From JBJMHZ01 sp045807125 (GTDB lineage: Bacteria; Actinomycetota; Actinomycetes; JAWWOL01): a stretch of 64,000 nucleotides of DNA. Under the pieces are notes generated by a model. It did no database searches. It was not told the origin of the DNA and saw nothing but the letters and a program-made list of their open reading frames with translations. Positions within the stretch are counted from its first letter, which is position 1. The number at the start of each line of letters is the position of its first letter. Made by a program: the position numbers and the translations under genes. Where the stretch lies: contig JBJMHZ010000013.1 of assembly GCA_045807125.1 (NCBI GenBank), positions 62,001-126,000 on the forward strand, written 5' to 3'. Shown here in pieces: positions 26,600 to 35,384 of this stretch.

Positions 26600-27397
26600 A
26601 TGCGTGTCCCCCTGCGCGTGATCGCCCCCGTGATGGGCGTCTCGATGGCGTGCGCCGCGATGGCCGCGATGCCGGCCGCGAATGCCACCACCTCCGCGGC
26701 GCGCACGTTCGCGAACGGCGCGGCCACGCCGGGCCTGGCCGCCGCCCACTACGGCCACATCGGTAACGCTTCGAAGGCCAAGGTCGTGACCGGCCGGCAC
26801 GGCTACAACATCAACGGCTACAACTGGTCGGGCGCGGCCAAGTCGGGCAGCGGCTTCTCTTCGGTGACCTCGACCTGGACCGAGCCCTCGGTCACCTGCA
26901 ACAGCTACAACGACCTGATGGCGCCGTGGGTCGGCATCGACGGCTACGGCAGCTCGACCGTCGAGCAGACCGGCGTGGCCACCGACTGCTCGTCCGGCTA
27001 CCCGGTCTACCAGGCGTGGTACGAGATGTACCCGGCGAACCCGGTGTACTACAGCCTCAGCTCGTACCCGGTCGGAGCGGGCGACCGCATCACCGCCACG
27101 GTCACCCGCAGCGGCTCGACGTACACGTTGAAGCTCGTCGACTCCACCCGGGGCTGGACCAAGACCACGACCGCGTCGATGAGCGCCAGCAACGCCAGCG
27201 CCGAGGTGATCATCGAGTCGCCGACCGCGTCCTACCCCCGGTTCGGAACGGTCAACTTCAGCAGCTCCAGCATCAACGGCTCGACGCTGTCAAATTGGAA
27301 CCCGGTGCTGATGGACGCCAGCAACGGCTACTACTACGAGGACCACACCTCCGCGGTGAGCGGCGGCAGCTTCTCGATCAGCTACCTGGCGGAGTAA
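26600..27397 (+). CDS. Secreted glutamic peptidase, family G1 (eqolisin)
   Basis: A 265-residue protein with a signal peptide (~1-29: MRVPLRV, a hydrophobic core, cleavage near ANA). The mature part is a Ser/Thr/Tyr-rich beta-sandwich of the G1 type: NWSGAAKSGSGF, STWTEPSVTC, MAPWVGIDGYGSSTVEQTG (catalytic Gln ~123), YEMYPANPV and AEVIIESPTA (catalytic Glu ~202-206). Two Cys (~100, ~130) could pair. These acid proteases are best known from fungi and are rarer in bacteria. It sits alone between direct repeats and is probably acquired, with no link to either biosynthetic block. Confidence 0.9.
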   Translation: MRVPLRVIAPVMGVSMACAAMAAMPAANATTSAARTFANGAATPGLAAAHYGHIGNASKAKVVTGRHGYNINGYNWSGAAKSGSGFSSVTSTWTEPSVTCNSYNDLMAPWVGIDGYGSSTVEQTGVATDCSSGYPVYQAWYEMYPANPVYYSLSSYPVGAGDRITATVTRSGSTYTLKLVDSTRGWTKTTTASMSASNASAEVIIESPTASYPRFGTVNFSSSSINGSTLSNWNPVLMDASNGYYYEDHTSAVSGGSFSISYLAE

Positions 27398-27907
27398 CCG
27401 CCTGATCCCGGCTCACGGCGGGCTCGGACGTCGGGCGGAGATCTCGAGCGACGCTCTTGAGGTCGACGACGACGTCCGGGCCCGCCGGCTCGTCAAGCGG
27501 CGGCCCAGTCACGACAGGTCGATGCCGCCATGCGTATGCTCCTGCGCGTCGGGGGTGACCAGCACGACGCCGGCCAGGTCGCGGAAGTAACCGATCGCTC
27601 GCATCGGCGCGGAACGGCACCGAACAACGTACAACGACTGCTCCGACCTGCGTCCTTCTGTATCGCCGCAGGTAGGAAGCGCGCTTCGACGGGTTCACGT
27701 CCCCCCTGACTTGGGCGATCATGAAGGGTGCCGCCCGCCGCCGTGCCGGCGGCCGCCCGAGTCGGCGGCCGTCCGAGTCGGCGGCCGTCCGAGTCGGCGT
27801 CGTCGTCGCGGCCGCCTGAAGTCACCGGCTGCCCGCCGAGCTCGGCGATGAGATTCAGGTCCGGGTTGCGAGCGATGTGCTCAGCCACGACCGCGTGTGG
27901 CCAGTCC
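27398..27907. other. Repeat-rich intergenic stretch after the peptidase gene
   Basis: Contains a ~29-base partial copy (27521-27549, about 25 of 29 matching) of the peptidase gene's own start region, the second direct repeat (27589-27707) and a 16-base tandem repeat (unit CGAGTCGGCGGCCGTC, about 2.8 copies, 27758-27802). A minus-strand frame at 27493-27888 starts plausibly (MAEHIARNPDLNLIAELGG) 19 bases after the dehydrogenase stop but runs into the repeats. It may be a truncated small gene. Confidence 0.6.
27589..27707. repeat. Direct repeat R2, right of the glutamic-peptidase gene
   Basis: The 119-base counterpart of the segment at 26138-26257, same orientation. Shared anchors include CGCTCGCATCGGCGCG, CCTTCTGTATCG, CGCAGGT and GACGGGTTC(A)CGTCCCCCC. 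The palindrome arm at its left edge is decayed (AAGTAACCGAT instead of GCATAACCGAC). It may be the older, degenerating copy. Confidence 0.75.
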
Positions 27908-28825
27908 CTACGGGCGAACGCGGACGATCGTCTTCCCCGCGCGTCGCTCGGTCGGGTGCAGTGCGGCGATCGCGCTGTCGAGGGTCGCGACGTGGCCGAT
28001 GTTCGTCCGCAGCCGTCCGTCCCGCACCCGCTGGATGATCTCGATCAGTTGGCCACGATCGGACTCGACGACGAAGTCGATCGCCAAACCGTCAAGGGGC
28101 CGCGCCTCGGGCGGCCCGACCACGGTCACCAGTCTTCCGCCGGCTCGGATCAGACCCGCGGACCGCTTCTGGATGGCGCCGCCGATGACGTCGAGAACCA
28201 AATCGACGCCGCCGACGTCTTCCAGTGCGTCGTTCTCGAGGTCGACGAAATCGGCCGCGCCGAAGTCGAGCGCCGCCTGGCGGTCGGCAGCGCGGCCGGT
28301 ACCGATGACATGCGCGCCAGCCTCACGCGCGAGTTGGGTCACCATCGCCCCGACAGCGCCGGCCGCGCCGTGCGCGAGAACGCTCTGGCCCGCCTGAAGG
28401 CGGCCGTGCTCGAACAGTCCCTGCCACGCGGTCAGGCCCGAGATCGGCAAGCTCGCGCCGACCGTGAACTCAACGTCGCCCGGCAGTGGCGCTAGATTGC
28501 GGGCCTCCACGGCCGCGTGCTCCGCCAGGGTGCCGTCGCGATACCAGTCGGTGAGGCCGAGCACGCGCTGTCCCACTGATAGCCCGGTCGTGCCGTAGCC
28601 GAGGGCGCTCACCACACCGGCCAGCTCGTGCCCGGGGATCGACGGCGTTCGGTCACGGTCGACGCGATCGGTCCAGGTCGAGGGCCACTCCAGCTCAGTC
28701 GGGACGAACCCGGATGCATGAACCTCAACGATGACGTCGTTTATCGCCGCCAGCGGCTTGGGCCGCTCCATGAGCGTCATTCCGGCCGTTCCCGCAGCCT
28801 TATCCGTCACCGCGATCGCCTTCAT
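27908..28825 (-). CDS. Zinc-independent MDR/quinone-oxidoreductase-type NADP(H) dehydrogenase
   Basis: A 305-residue medium-chain dehydrogenase. The GroES-like N-domain contains IPGHELAGVVSALG. The cofactor domain has AHGAAGAVGAMVTQLAREAG in place of the classical GxGxxG, as in quinone reductases, and DVIGGAIQKRSAGLIRAGGRLV. Structural-zinc cysteines are absent. The ATG at 28825 gives the usual start (MKAIAVTDKA). It has no operon partners, and its substrate is unknown. Confidence 0.9.
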   Translation of the reverse strand: MKAIAVTDKAAGTAGMTLMERPKPLAAINDVIVEVHASGFVPTELEWPSTWTDRVDRDRTPSIPGHELAGVVSALGYGTTGLSVGQRVLGLTDWYRDGTLAEHAAVEARNLAPLPGDVEFTVGASLPISGLTAWQGLFEHGRLQAGQSVLAHGAAGAVGAMVTQLAREAGAHVIGTGRAADRQAALDFGAADFVDLENDALEDVGGVDLVLDVIGGAIQKRSAGLIRAGGRLVTVVGPPEARPLDGLAIDFVVESDRGQLIEIIQRVRDGRLRTNIGHVATLDSAIAALHPTERRAGKTIVRVRP

Positions 28826-29494
28826 CGGGCACCTCCCGGCATCCAGTCCTTGCCTACGCGGCATTGCGGTCCACCCACACCAAGCGCGGGTAGATCTTCT
28901 GATCTTGCCCGAGCACCCGCTCGCCATGCGCCGCGCGCATTGATCGGCCAGAAGTCGGCGCCGATCGGTAGTGCCAGTTCCGCAATGTCCGCTCATCGAC
29001 AGATCCGGAGCACCTGCCGGGCGTTGCCGCGAAAACTGCCCCACGTTGAGCTGACGCCGCGGCTCGGGCGCACAGCAGAAGATCACCGTGCAGGGCCGGT
29101 GTAGTCAACGTGCGTCGCCCCCCACACCAGGTCTTACCGGCGGCGTTTCCTTCCTACCAGCCTCCGCGGCAGATTCAGTGCGGTTGACCGTGAGAGGCCC
29201 TCTCGTGCAACGCGCGACCGTACCTGGTCCGGCGCGGCCGGACCCACACAAGCCTCGGCGGCATGGGAAGCCGCCGTCCGCTGGGACGACGACCACGCGG
29301 GCGACGTCGTAGGCGCTGTCGTTGAGGACGGCGGCATGTGCGGCAGTACGAGTCGAGGTCGGAGGCGTCAACGTGGGCATCGTCCCAGTCGATCAACGCG
29401 ACTCGATCGGCGGTCATGCGGACATAGCTGGGGTTGCTGGGATCGCGTGGACGACAGATCTCGGACGTCCGTAGTCCATGAGTGCCGGTGACTG
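28826..29494. other. Decayed intergenic stretch
   Basis: About 670 bases between the dehydrogenase start and the end of the peptidase-E-like gene. Apart from the phosphotransferase remnant at 29250-29480, no frame shows convincing protein features. A short minus-strand segment near 28860-28960 (AAHGERVLGQDQKIYPRLVW) may be the tail of another lost gene. Confidence 0.5.
29250..29480 (-). pseudogene. Aminoglycoside-phosphotransferase-family C-terminal remnant
   Basis: The minus strand reads NPSYVRMTADRVALIDWDDA and then HVDASDLD, matching the C-terminal metal-binding region of actinobacterial APH/choline-kinase-like phosphotransferases (Asp of IDWD). The frame then shifts and AAVLNDSAYDVA, the expected next helix, appears in another frame. 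The N-terminal kinase lobe is missing. The piece is only about 75 codons and clearly non-functional. Confidence 0.5.
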
Positions 29495-30154
29495 TCACCC
29501 GAACTTTCTCCACCGCCCCTCGGACACCACCTCGACGGATCCGTCCACGACCTTGATAGCGGTCTGTTCATCGATGACGTAGGCCGGGACGCCGACCTCA
29601 GCAGCCCACCGTTCCGCGTCAGCCATGGTGTTCGTTGGGAACGCGTCAAGGTGCGGGAAGATCGCGAAGTCGACGACTCCCAGGGTGCGGTCGTCGGGCG
29701 CGGACGGCCACTCGACGAAGGACGTCCCGATCCGAGGCGCCATCACCATGCTCCCAGCGCTCACTCCGAGCCAGACCTTGTCGGGCAGGGAAGGCAGCAG
29801 ACTGGCAAGCCCGGACTCCCGCATCCAGTGGCACAGGTACGTGGCGTCGCCGCCCTCGACCAAGAGCGCATCGGCCTCTCGGACCCAAGGGGCCCACCGC
29901 TCTGCCCCGATGGTGGGTAGGGCGGCGAGTTCCAGGACACCGAGCGAGGCCCAGCCCAAGCCAGAGAAGTGCTGCCAGCCGGGCTCGGCAGCTATGAAGC
30001 CGTGCACCGAAGCTGGCCCGCACATCGGGTGACCCCACTGCGCCGTCGGAACGCAGAGGGCGCGACAGTCGGCGACCGGTTTGCCGAGAAGCTGAACGAG
30101 CGCCGCGTGGATGCTCGGGTTCGTAACGCCGCCTGACGTGAGCAACAGCTTCAT
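29495..30154 (-). CDS. Peptidase-E-like (S51) type 1 glutamine amidotransferase-fold protein
   Basis: A 219-residue protein with the S51 layout: KLLLTSGGVTNPSIHAAL at the start, LLVEGGDATYLCHWM, the nucleophile elbow GVSAGSMVMAP (Ser), and DFAIFPHLDAFP for the catalytic His. Family members are aspartyl dipeptidases or unassigned hydrolases. I start at the ATG 30154; the frame is open upstream to 30220 without homologous features. It stands alone between decayed stretches. Confidence 0.85.
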   Translation of the reverse strand: MKLLLTSGGVTNPSIHAALVQLLGKPVADCRALCVPTAQWGHPMCGPASVHGFIAAEPGWQHFSGLGWASLGVLELAALPTIGAERWAPWVREADALLVEGGDATYLCHWMRESGLASLLPSLPDKVWLGVSAGSMVMAPRIGTSFVEWPSAPDDRTLGVVDFAIFPHLDAFPTNTMADAERWAAEVGVPAYVIDEQTAIKVVDGSVEVVSEGRWRKFG

Positions 30155-30607
30155 GGAGTCTCCGAACTCGCTCAAGAAAGGTGGCCGCGACCGGAGACCC
30201 GCGACCCTGCTGGAACTCATCGCAGTTCGGGCAATCCCTCAGAGGGTCCTCTCGAGGCACCGGCCGCATCTCAGGCATCATCCACCCGGCGCTGGCCAGC
30301 ACGCCGCTTGCGGCCGACCCACCCACGAAAGACGCGCGTGTCGCGGCGACCGCTCATCGGCAGAAGCGGGGACGAAGCCAAGAGACCGGTGGCGGCGGTA
30401 CACCGCGTCAAGCGGCCGTCGCTGCGCACCATCTGCGCGGAGCGCCCACCCGCAGCGGGCGAGCCGCCGGCGCGCCCGGACCTGCCCTCCACTGACCGAG
30501 CCAGCCGTGTGGCCCCCGCATTCAGCCATGTGCGCGCAGCGCTGGTACGGCAGCGCCTCGGATGCCGGGTCATGCGGTGAGCGGCCGGAAGCAGTCGCGG
30601 CACCGGT
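30155..30607. other. Intergenic stretch, nothing recognised
   Basis: About 450 bases upstream of the peptidase-E-like gene and downstream of the last gene of the 41201-30608 operon. Both strands were read and no protein, RNA or strong hairpin was recognised. It should contain the peptidase-E-like promoter and the operon terminator. Confidence 0.5.
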
Positions 30608-30958
30608 TCAACCGGCGCTGGACGCGACGAAGCCGAGCCGGTAGCCGTCCGGATCCTTGATGACGAACTTGTACGTGCCCCAGGGCGTCTTCTCGAGCGG
30701 GTCGACGACCACCGCGTCGTCCTTCACGCGCTGCCAGAAGGACTCGACGTCCGACATCTCGAAGTTCGTGATGTCGTAGTCGTCGCGCGATGCCGAGCGC
30801 TCGACCTCGCGAATGGCGAAGTACTGCCCGCCACATTGGTAGGGCTGCCATTTGGTGGGCTCGTAGAAGCGTCCGGGCTCGAAGCCGAGGATCCGCTCGT
30901 AAAAGTCCTTGGACCGGGTTAGGTCACTGACTTCGATAGTAATTCCCTGGATATTCAT
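30608..30958 (-). CDS. VOC (glyoxalase/bleomycin-resistance) fold protein
   Basis: A 116-residue protein of the VOC superfamily: GITIEVSDLTRSKDFYERIL, FAIREVE, IVDP-like VVVDPLEKTPWG, and the ending FVIKDPDGYRLGF. The usual first-strand metal His is absent, so drug binding is more likely than metalloenzyme chemistry. It is the last gene of the ABC-exporter/carbamoyltransferase operon (8 bases after HpgT). Mitomycin producers use a VOC-fold drug-binding resistance protein (Mrd), which makes self-resistance a reasonable inference. Confidence 0.8.
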   Translation of the reverse strand: MNIQGITIEVSDLTRSKDFYERILGFEPGRFYEPTKWQPYQCGGQYFAIREVERSASRDDYDITNFEMSDVESFWQRVKDDAVVVDPLEKTPWGTYKFVIKDPDGYRLGFVASSAG

Positions 30959-30966
30959 GCGGCACT

Positions 30967-32301
30967 TTAGCAAGGACCGAGGCAGGGATCCAGAGCAGGT
31001 GATGAGACCTTCGAGCCAGTCAGCACGTCGGCGATGAAGGCGCGCAACCGGTCGAGTCCCTCGTCGACATCGCCCTCGGTCAGGGCGCTGAACGAAAGGC
31101 GCAGTTGACAACGCCCGCCCGGCGGCTCGTAGAAGCTCGCCATCGGCGTCCAGAGCACGCCGAACCGGCGCGCCGAGAGCTCGAGGAGGCCGTCGTCGAC
31201 CGGGAACGGGACGGTGACGACGACGAAGAACCCACCATTCGGCTGGTTCCAGCTGATCGGCACCTCCGTCCTGATGCGGGCCAGGCCCGCCAGCAGCGCT
31301 GTCCGATTGCGCCGATACAGCTCGATCTCATCGCGGTTGGCGGCCAGCAGGCTGCAACCGTGCTCGAGGAGCTTCCCGCCGAGGGCAGCCTGCCCGAGCG
31401 TCGAGGTGTTCACCGTGACCATGCTCTTGACCGCAGCCAGGTGGTCAGCCAGCAGCGAGCCGCCGCCGGCCTCGTCGCGCACGACCTGGTCGGCCACCAC
31501 GAACCCCACCCGGGCGCCCGGGAAGCCCGACTTGGCGAGCGAGGCGAGGTAGACGACCTGAGCGTCGGCGTCGAGCGCCTTCAGCGTCGGCGGCCGACTC
31601 TCGCCCGCCCCGAACAGCCCGTACGGGTTGTCCTCCAGCAGCAGGAGCCCCTCCTCCCTGGCCAGGTCGAGGAGCGCCCGGCGCGCCTCGACCGGCATGC
31701 TGACGCCCAGCGGGTTGGCGAAGTCGGGCATGACGTAGCACGCCACGGGTCGCCGGCCGGCCGCCCTGGCCAGCCGGACCGCGCCACGCAGAGCCTCGAG
31801 GTCGACGCCGAGCTCGCCAGCCGGCACCGGCCACACCGGCAGGTCGAGCAGCCGGGCCGCACCGGTAAGACCGACGTAGGTCGGCGCCACGGCGAGCAGG
31901 ACGTCCTCGGGACCGGACCGGAAGGCGCGCAGCACCAGGAACATCGCCTCCTGGCAGCCGACCGTGACCACGACTGCCTCGGGGTCGGCGACGATCCCCT
32001 CGTCCACCCACAGGTACCGCACGAGAAGGTCGCGGATCAGCCCCTTCGTCGGGCCGTACTGGAAAAGGGCGGTCCGAACGGCCTCGTCGGACATGCGGCA
32101 CTCGACGCGCAGGTGCTGCCGGAAGCGGTCGATGTAGCGCGGCAGCGCATCGCCGTCGAGGAACGCCTCGGTCGGGCGGCCGGCGGCGAACGACACGGCA
32201 TCGGGATAGCGGCTCGACACCTCGTTCAGGAACTGCATCGATCGCATGACCGGGTCGGCAAGCGAGCCGTGCAGCTGCGACACGTGCAGGTCGAACGGCA
32301 T
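30967..32301 (-). CDS. hpgT: HpgT-like PLP aminotransferase (arylglycine type)
   Basis: A 444-residue fold-type I aminotransferase. The N-terminus (DLHVSQLHGSLADPVMRSM) and VSFAAGRPTEAFLDG, with ALFQYGPTKGLIRDLL, closely resemble HpgT, the hydroxy-/dihydroxyphenylglycine transaminase of glycopeptide clusters. Further segments: VVTVGCQEAMFLVLRAF, YVMPDFANPLGVSMP, EDNPYGLF, and the PLP lysine in YLASLAKSGFPGARVGF. The ATG at 32301 lies 5 bases after the ATP-grasp stop. With the HmaS-like enzyme at 41816 it suggests 4-hydroxyphenylglycine formation. MocR-like aminotransferases of other specificity are the alternative. Confidence 0.85.
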   Translation of the reverse strand: MPFDLHVSQLHGSLADPVMRSMQFLNEVSSRYPDAVSFAAGRPTEAFLDGDALPRYIDRFRQHLRVECRMSDEAVRTALFQYGPTKGLIRDLLVRYLWVDEGIVADPEAVVVTVGCQEAMFLVLRAFRSGPEDVLLAVAPTYVGLTGAARLLDLPVWPVPAGELGVDLEALRGAVRLARAAGRRPVACYVMPDFANPLGVSMPVEARRALLDLAREEGLLLLEDNPYGLFGAGESRPPTLKALDADAQVVYLASLAKSGFPGARVGFVVADQVVRDEAGGGSLLADHLAAVKSMVTVNTSTLGQAALGGKLLEHGCSLLAANRDEIELYRRNRTALLAGLARIRTEVPISWNQPNGGFFVVVTVPFPVDDGLLELSARRFGVLWTPMASFYEPPGGRCQLRLSFSALTEGDVDEGLDRLRAFIADVLTGSKVSSPALDPCLGPC

Positions 32302-32306
32302 GGCGG

Positions 32307-33680
32307 CTACCGCCCCTGCGCGGCCCGCACCGCGGACTCCAGGCCGTCGATGACGCCGTGCGCGTCCCGCACGAGGGTGTCCGGATCGGGCGACCGCAGG
32401 AAGGCGATGCCGGCCGCGGAGCGGCTGCCGTCGGTCGACCGGTACCGCGGGAACGTCGATCCGTTCGGCACCGTGAGCCCCGGCACCGGCATGACCTCCG
32501 ACGCGGGAGAGACGAGACGTGCCCAGTCGACGGCCGAGGCGTCCCACACCAGGTCGTCGTCCTTCCAGGGCCGGCCCCGCGCATCGGCGCCGATCAGCAC
32601 CACGGAGGCCGCCGCCGCCCTGGCGTCGGCCGTCATGAGCATCCGGTCCGGCGGCCGGCCGGGGACTCCGAGCAGGTGCTGCAGGAGGAGGGCGACCGGA
32701 TCGAGTCCGAACACCTCCTCGATCTGCCTGAGGATCATCATCCCGCCGAACCGAGCGGCCACCTCGATGGGGACCACGCCCTCGTCCGCCGTCAGCTTGA
32801 GCTCGGCGTGAGTCGCGCAGGTGTCGAGGCCGAGCGCGTCGACCGCTTCCCTGGACGCCTCCTCCACGACCTTCTGCAGGTGATCTGGAAGGAGGCAGGG
32901 CGCGAGGATGCCGAGCTCGGTGAACGGCGGGATCGTCGGCAGGCGCGCCATGATGCAGAGCGGGTGGTACGTGCCGTCGAGCACGAGCCCCTCGACGCTC
33001 AGGTAGTCGGCATGGCCGGACGACCCAGGCAACCAGGAGTCGATGTCGCCCTCGAGCATCTCCTCCACGAGCATGTCCAAGCTGGCGTCAGGGTGAAGGT
33101 ACTCGAGCGGGAACGCCGCAGCCGCCCGGGCGAGCGCCTCCTGGCACCGCGACCAGGCGGCCCGCGCGTCCCGCTCCGACTCGATGACCAGGTGGCCGAG
33201 CGACCCGGCCCCCCACGCCGACTTCAGCAGCAGCGGGGGCGACAGCTCGCGGACGACGCCCAGCAGCTCCTCCGGCGAACCGACGGAAGCGAACGCGGGG
33301 ATCGGCACGCCGGCGGTTCGCCACGTCTCGCGCATCAGCCGCTTGTCGCGCGCCCTGACGGCACCCGAGCCCGCGCCGCGCAAGCCCAGGCAGGTGGTCG
33401 CCGCGGCAGCCACCAGGACGAGGTGCTCGGAGAGCGTCAGCACGGCGTCGGCCCGCAGCGCCTCCGCCTCCTGTACGACGCGGTCGACGAGCGCGGGGCC
33501 CGAGAGCCGCTCGTCGCTGATGTCGGTCACGGACCGGCAGGCGGGGCGCCACAGCGCCTCGGTGACGGTCGGCATGGGCTGCACGGCGAGGACGTGCAGC
33601 TCGCCGTGCTGCGCCATCCTTGGCAGCGCATGCTCCAGCGCGGCACCGCCCCGTGCGTGCAGGAGGAGGATCTTCTTCAC
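32307..33680 (-). CDS. ATP-grasp ligase (carboxylate-amine type)
   Basis: A 457-residue ATP-grasp protein starting at a GTG (33680, VKKILLLHARGG). The ATP-binding region includes LLLKSAWGAGSLGHLV, with MLVEEMLEGDIDSW for the adenine-contacting strand and VVPIEVAARFGGMMI for the metal ligands. The C-terminal extension (LVWDASAVDWARLV) is of the type seen in carnosine-synthase- and BacD-like ligases. It probably forms an amide between a pathway acid and an amino acid. It is encoded 14 bases after the carbamoyltransferase. Confidence 0.85.
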   Translation of the reverse strand: MKKILLLHARGGAALEHALPRMAQHGELHVLAVQPMPTVTEALWRPACRSVTDISDERLSGPALVDRVVQEAEALRADAVLTLSEHLVLVAAAATTCLGLRGAGSGAVRARDKRLMRETWRTAGVPIPAFASVGSPEELLGVVRELSPPLLLKSAWGAGSLGHLVIESERDARAAWSRCQEALARAAAAFPLEYLHPDASLDMLVEEMLEGDIDSWLPGSSGHADYLSVEGLVLDGTYHPLCIMARLPTIPPFTELGILAPCLLPDHLQKVVEEASREAVDALGLDTCATHAELKLTADEGVVPIEVAARFGGMMILRQIEEVFGLDPVALLLQHLLGVPGRPPDRMLMTADARAAAASVVLIGADARGRPWKDDDLVWDASAVDWARLVSPASEVMPVPGLTVPNGSTFPRYRSTDGSRSAAGIAFLRSPDPDTLVRDAHGVIDGLESAVRAAQGR

Positions 33681-33694
33681 GGTGGCGGCCTCCC

Positions 33695-35341
33695 TCAGGG
33701 ATGGCAGTAGATGCGATCGCCGATCACCAGGTAGTCGAGACGCATCCCGGCGAACGCATCGACCGCATCCTCGGGCGTCTCCACGATGGGCTGGCCCGCG
33801 ACGTTGAACGACGTGTTCAGCAAGACGGGGCAGCCGGTCAGCCCGTCGAAGTGCTCGAGGACCGAGTGCAGGCGCGGGTTGGCCGACCGGTTCAGCGTCT
33901 GCAGGCGCGCCGTGCCGTCCACATGGGTGACGCCGGGAATGGCCTCCGGCTTGCGCACCGGTGCCACGATCAGCATGAAGGGCGATGCCTGGTCGATGTC
34001 GAAGTAGTCGGAGGTACGTTCCGCGAGCACCACCGGGGCGAACGGACGGAACCACTCGCGGAACTTGACCTCGTCGTTGAGGCGATCGCGCACGCTGGCC
34101 GGGAAGGGCGCGGTGAGGATCGACCGGTGCCCGAGCGCTCGAGGGCCGAACTCGCTGCGCCCGTCGAACCATCCGACCAGCGCGCCGTCAGCCAGCAGCT
34201 CGGCGACCCGCTCGGGCACCTCGTCGCCCCCGCCGACCGGCGTCAACCCCGCGGTGACCGGTGCGGCCGCCACCCGATCCGCCGCGTACTCGGGGCCGAG
34301 GTAGGCATCGTGCAGCACCGGCAGGTCGCGCAGGGCGACCCCGAGCCGCTGGTGCGCCGCGTAGTAGGCGCAGCCGAGCGAGATGCCGTTGTCGCCGGCA
34401 GCCGGAACCACGAAGACGCTGTCGAAGCCGGTCTCCTTCAGGATCCGTCCGTTGGCCACGCTGTTGAGCCCAACCCCACCCGCGATGCACAGGTTGCGCT
34501 GGCCCGTGGCCCGCTGCAGGTAGTCAGCGCAGTGCAGCAGGGCGCGCTCGAGGGTGTCCTGCGCCGCCCGCGCGATGGCAGCCTTGACGTCGAAGTCACC
34601 GCCGTCGACCAGCCGGCCGAGAACGCGCTCCGTCCGGTCCCCCGACACCGTGATCCTGCCGTCAGCCTCGAGGCTCACGAGATCGGCGAGATCGGCGATG
34701 AATCGCTCGTCGCCGTAGGGCGCGAGGCCCATGGTCTTGCCGTCCTCGCTCACCGGGTAGCCGCGGTCGTCTGCCCGGTACGACAGGCCGATCGCCAGGC
34801 TCGCGCTGCGGTAGAACTGCCCGAGCGAGTTGTCGGTGATGCCCGGCTGGAAGAACTGCCCCTCAGTGGCCGCCTCGACGTGATGCGCACCCGTCACCCG
34901 GCCGATCAGCCTGATGCCGTCCTCGTCACCGATGTAGTAGCTGATGGTCTCCGCGCGCCGCGGGCCGTCACCGACCGCCGCGCCCTCCACCAGGCTTCCC
35001 GCGTTGTCGCAGATGAGGATCGCTGACTCGGCGAACCCGGAGGCGACGAACGTGCTGTAGGCGTGCGCGAGGTGGTGGTCGATCCGTTCCACGCGGTCCC
35101 TGAAGGCGTGCGTGAACGATCTCGGTACGAGATCGCACGCGACGACGTGCCGCACGTCGGCCGCTCGCGCGTCGACGGCGTCGAGGACGGCCCGCCTGCT
35201 CACCCCTGCGAGCAGGTCCGAGCCGACGCCGTACTTGCGCCTCGTCAGCCGCTCCTCGTCCACCGCGAACAACCGGTCCCCGCTCAGCGCGCACGACGAC
35301 CAGTCGTGCCCCGAGCCCCCCAAGCCAAGCACTGCCGTCAC
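33695..35341 (-). CDS. O-carbamoyltransferase (TobZ/NodU/CmcH family)
   Basis: A 548-residue two-domain carbamoyltransferase. The N-terminal Kae1-like domain has LGLGGSGHDWSSCAL, the metal histidines in IDHHLAHAYSTF, AGGVGLNSVANGRIL and GDNGISLGCAYYAA. The C-terminal YrdC-like part has FDGRSEFGPRALGHRS, VKFREWFRPFAP and LNTSFN. It uses carbamoyl phosphate and ATP to form carbamoyl-AMP and carbamoylates a hydroxyl. Carbamoyl groups occur on mitomycins and FR900482, and maturing ansamitocins also need one. The GTG at 35341 is preceded by AAGGAGGGG. Confidence 0.95.
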   Translation of the reverse strand: MTAVLGLGGSGHDWSSCALSGDRLFAVDEERLTRRKYGVGSDLLAGVSRRAVLDAVDARAADVRHVVACDLVPRSFTHAFRDRVERIDHHLAHAYSTFVASGFAESAILICDNAGSLVEGAAVGDGPRRAETISYYIGDEDGIRLIGRVTGAHHVEAATEGQFFQPGITDNSLGQFYRSASLAIGLSYRADDRGYPVSEDGKTMGLAPYGDERFIADLADLVSLEADGRITVSGDRTERVLGRLVDGGDFDVKAAIARAAQDTLERALLHCADYLQRATGQRNLCIAGGVGLNSVANGRILKETGFDSVFVVPAAGDNGISLGCAYYAAHQRLGVALRDLPVLHDAYLGPEYAADRVAAAPVTAGLTPVGGGDEVPERVAELLADGALVGWFDGRSEFGPRALGHRSILTAPFPASVRDRLNDEVKFREWFRPFAPVVLAERTSDYFDIDQASPFMLIVAPVRKPEAIPGVTHVDGTARLQTLNRSANPRLHSVLEHFDGLTGCPVLLNTSFNVAGQPIVETPEDAVDAFAGMRLDYLVIGDRIYCHP

Positions 35342-35384
35342 GGCAGCCCCTCCTTCGATCGCATATCGTCGGTTCGTCGACCGT

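Noticed and set aside
27493..27888. 131-codon minus-strand frame after the dehydrogenase
   Set aside because: The first 30 residues look protein-like but the rest runs through tandem and direct repeats; not supported as a gene.
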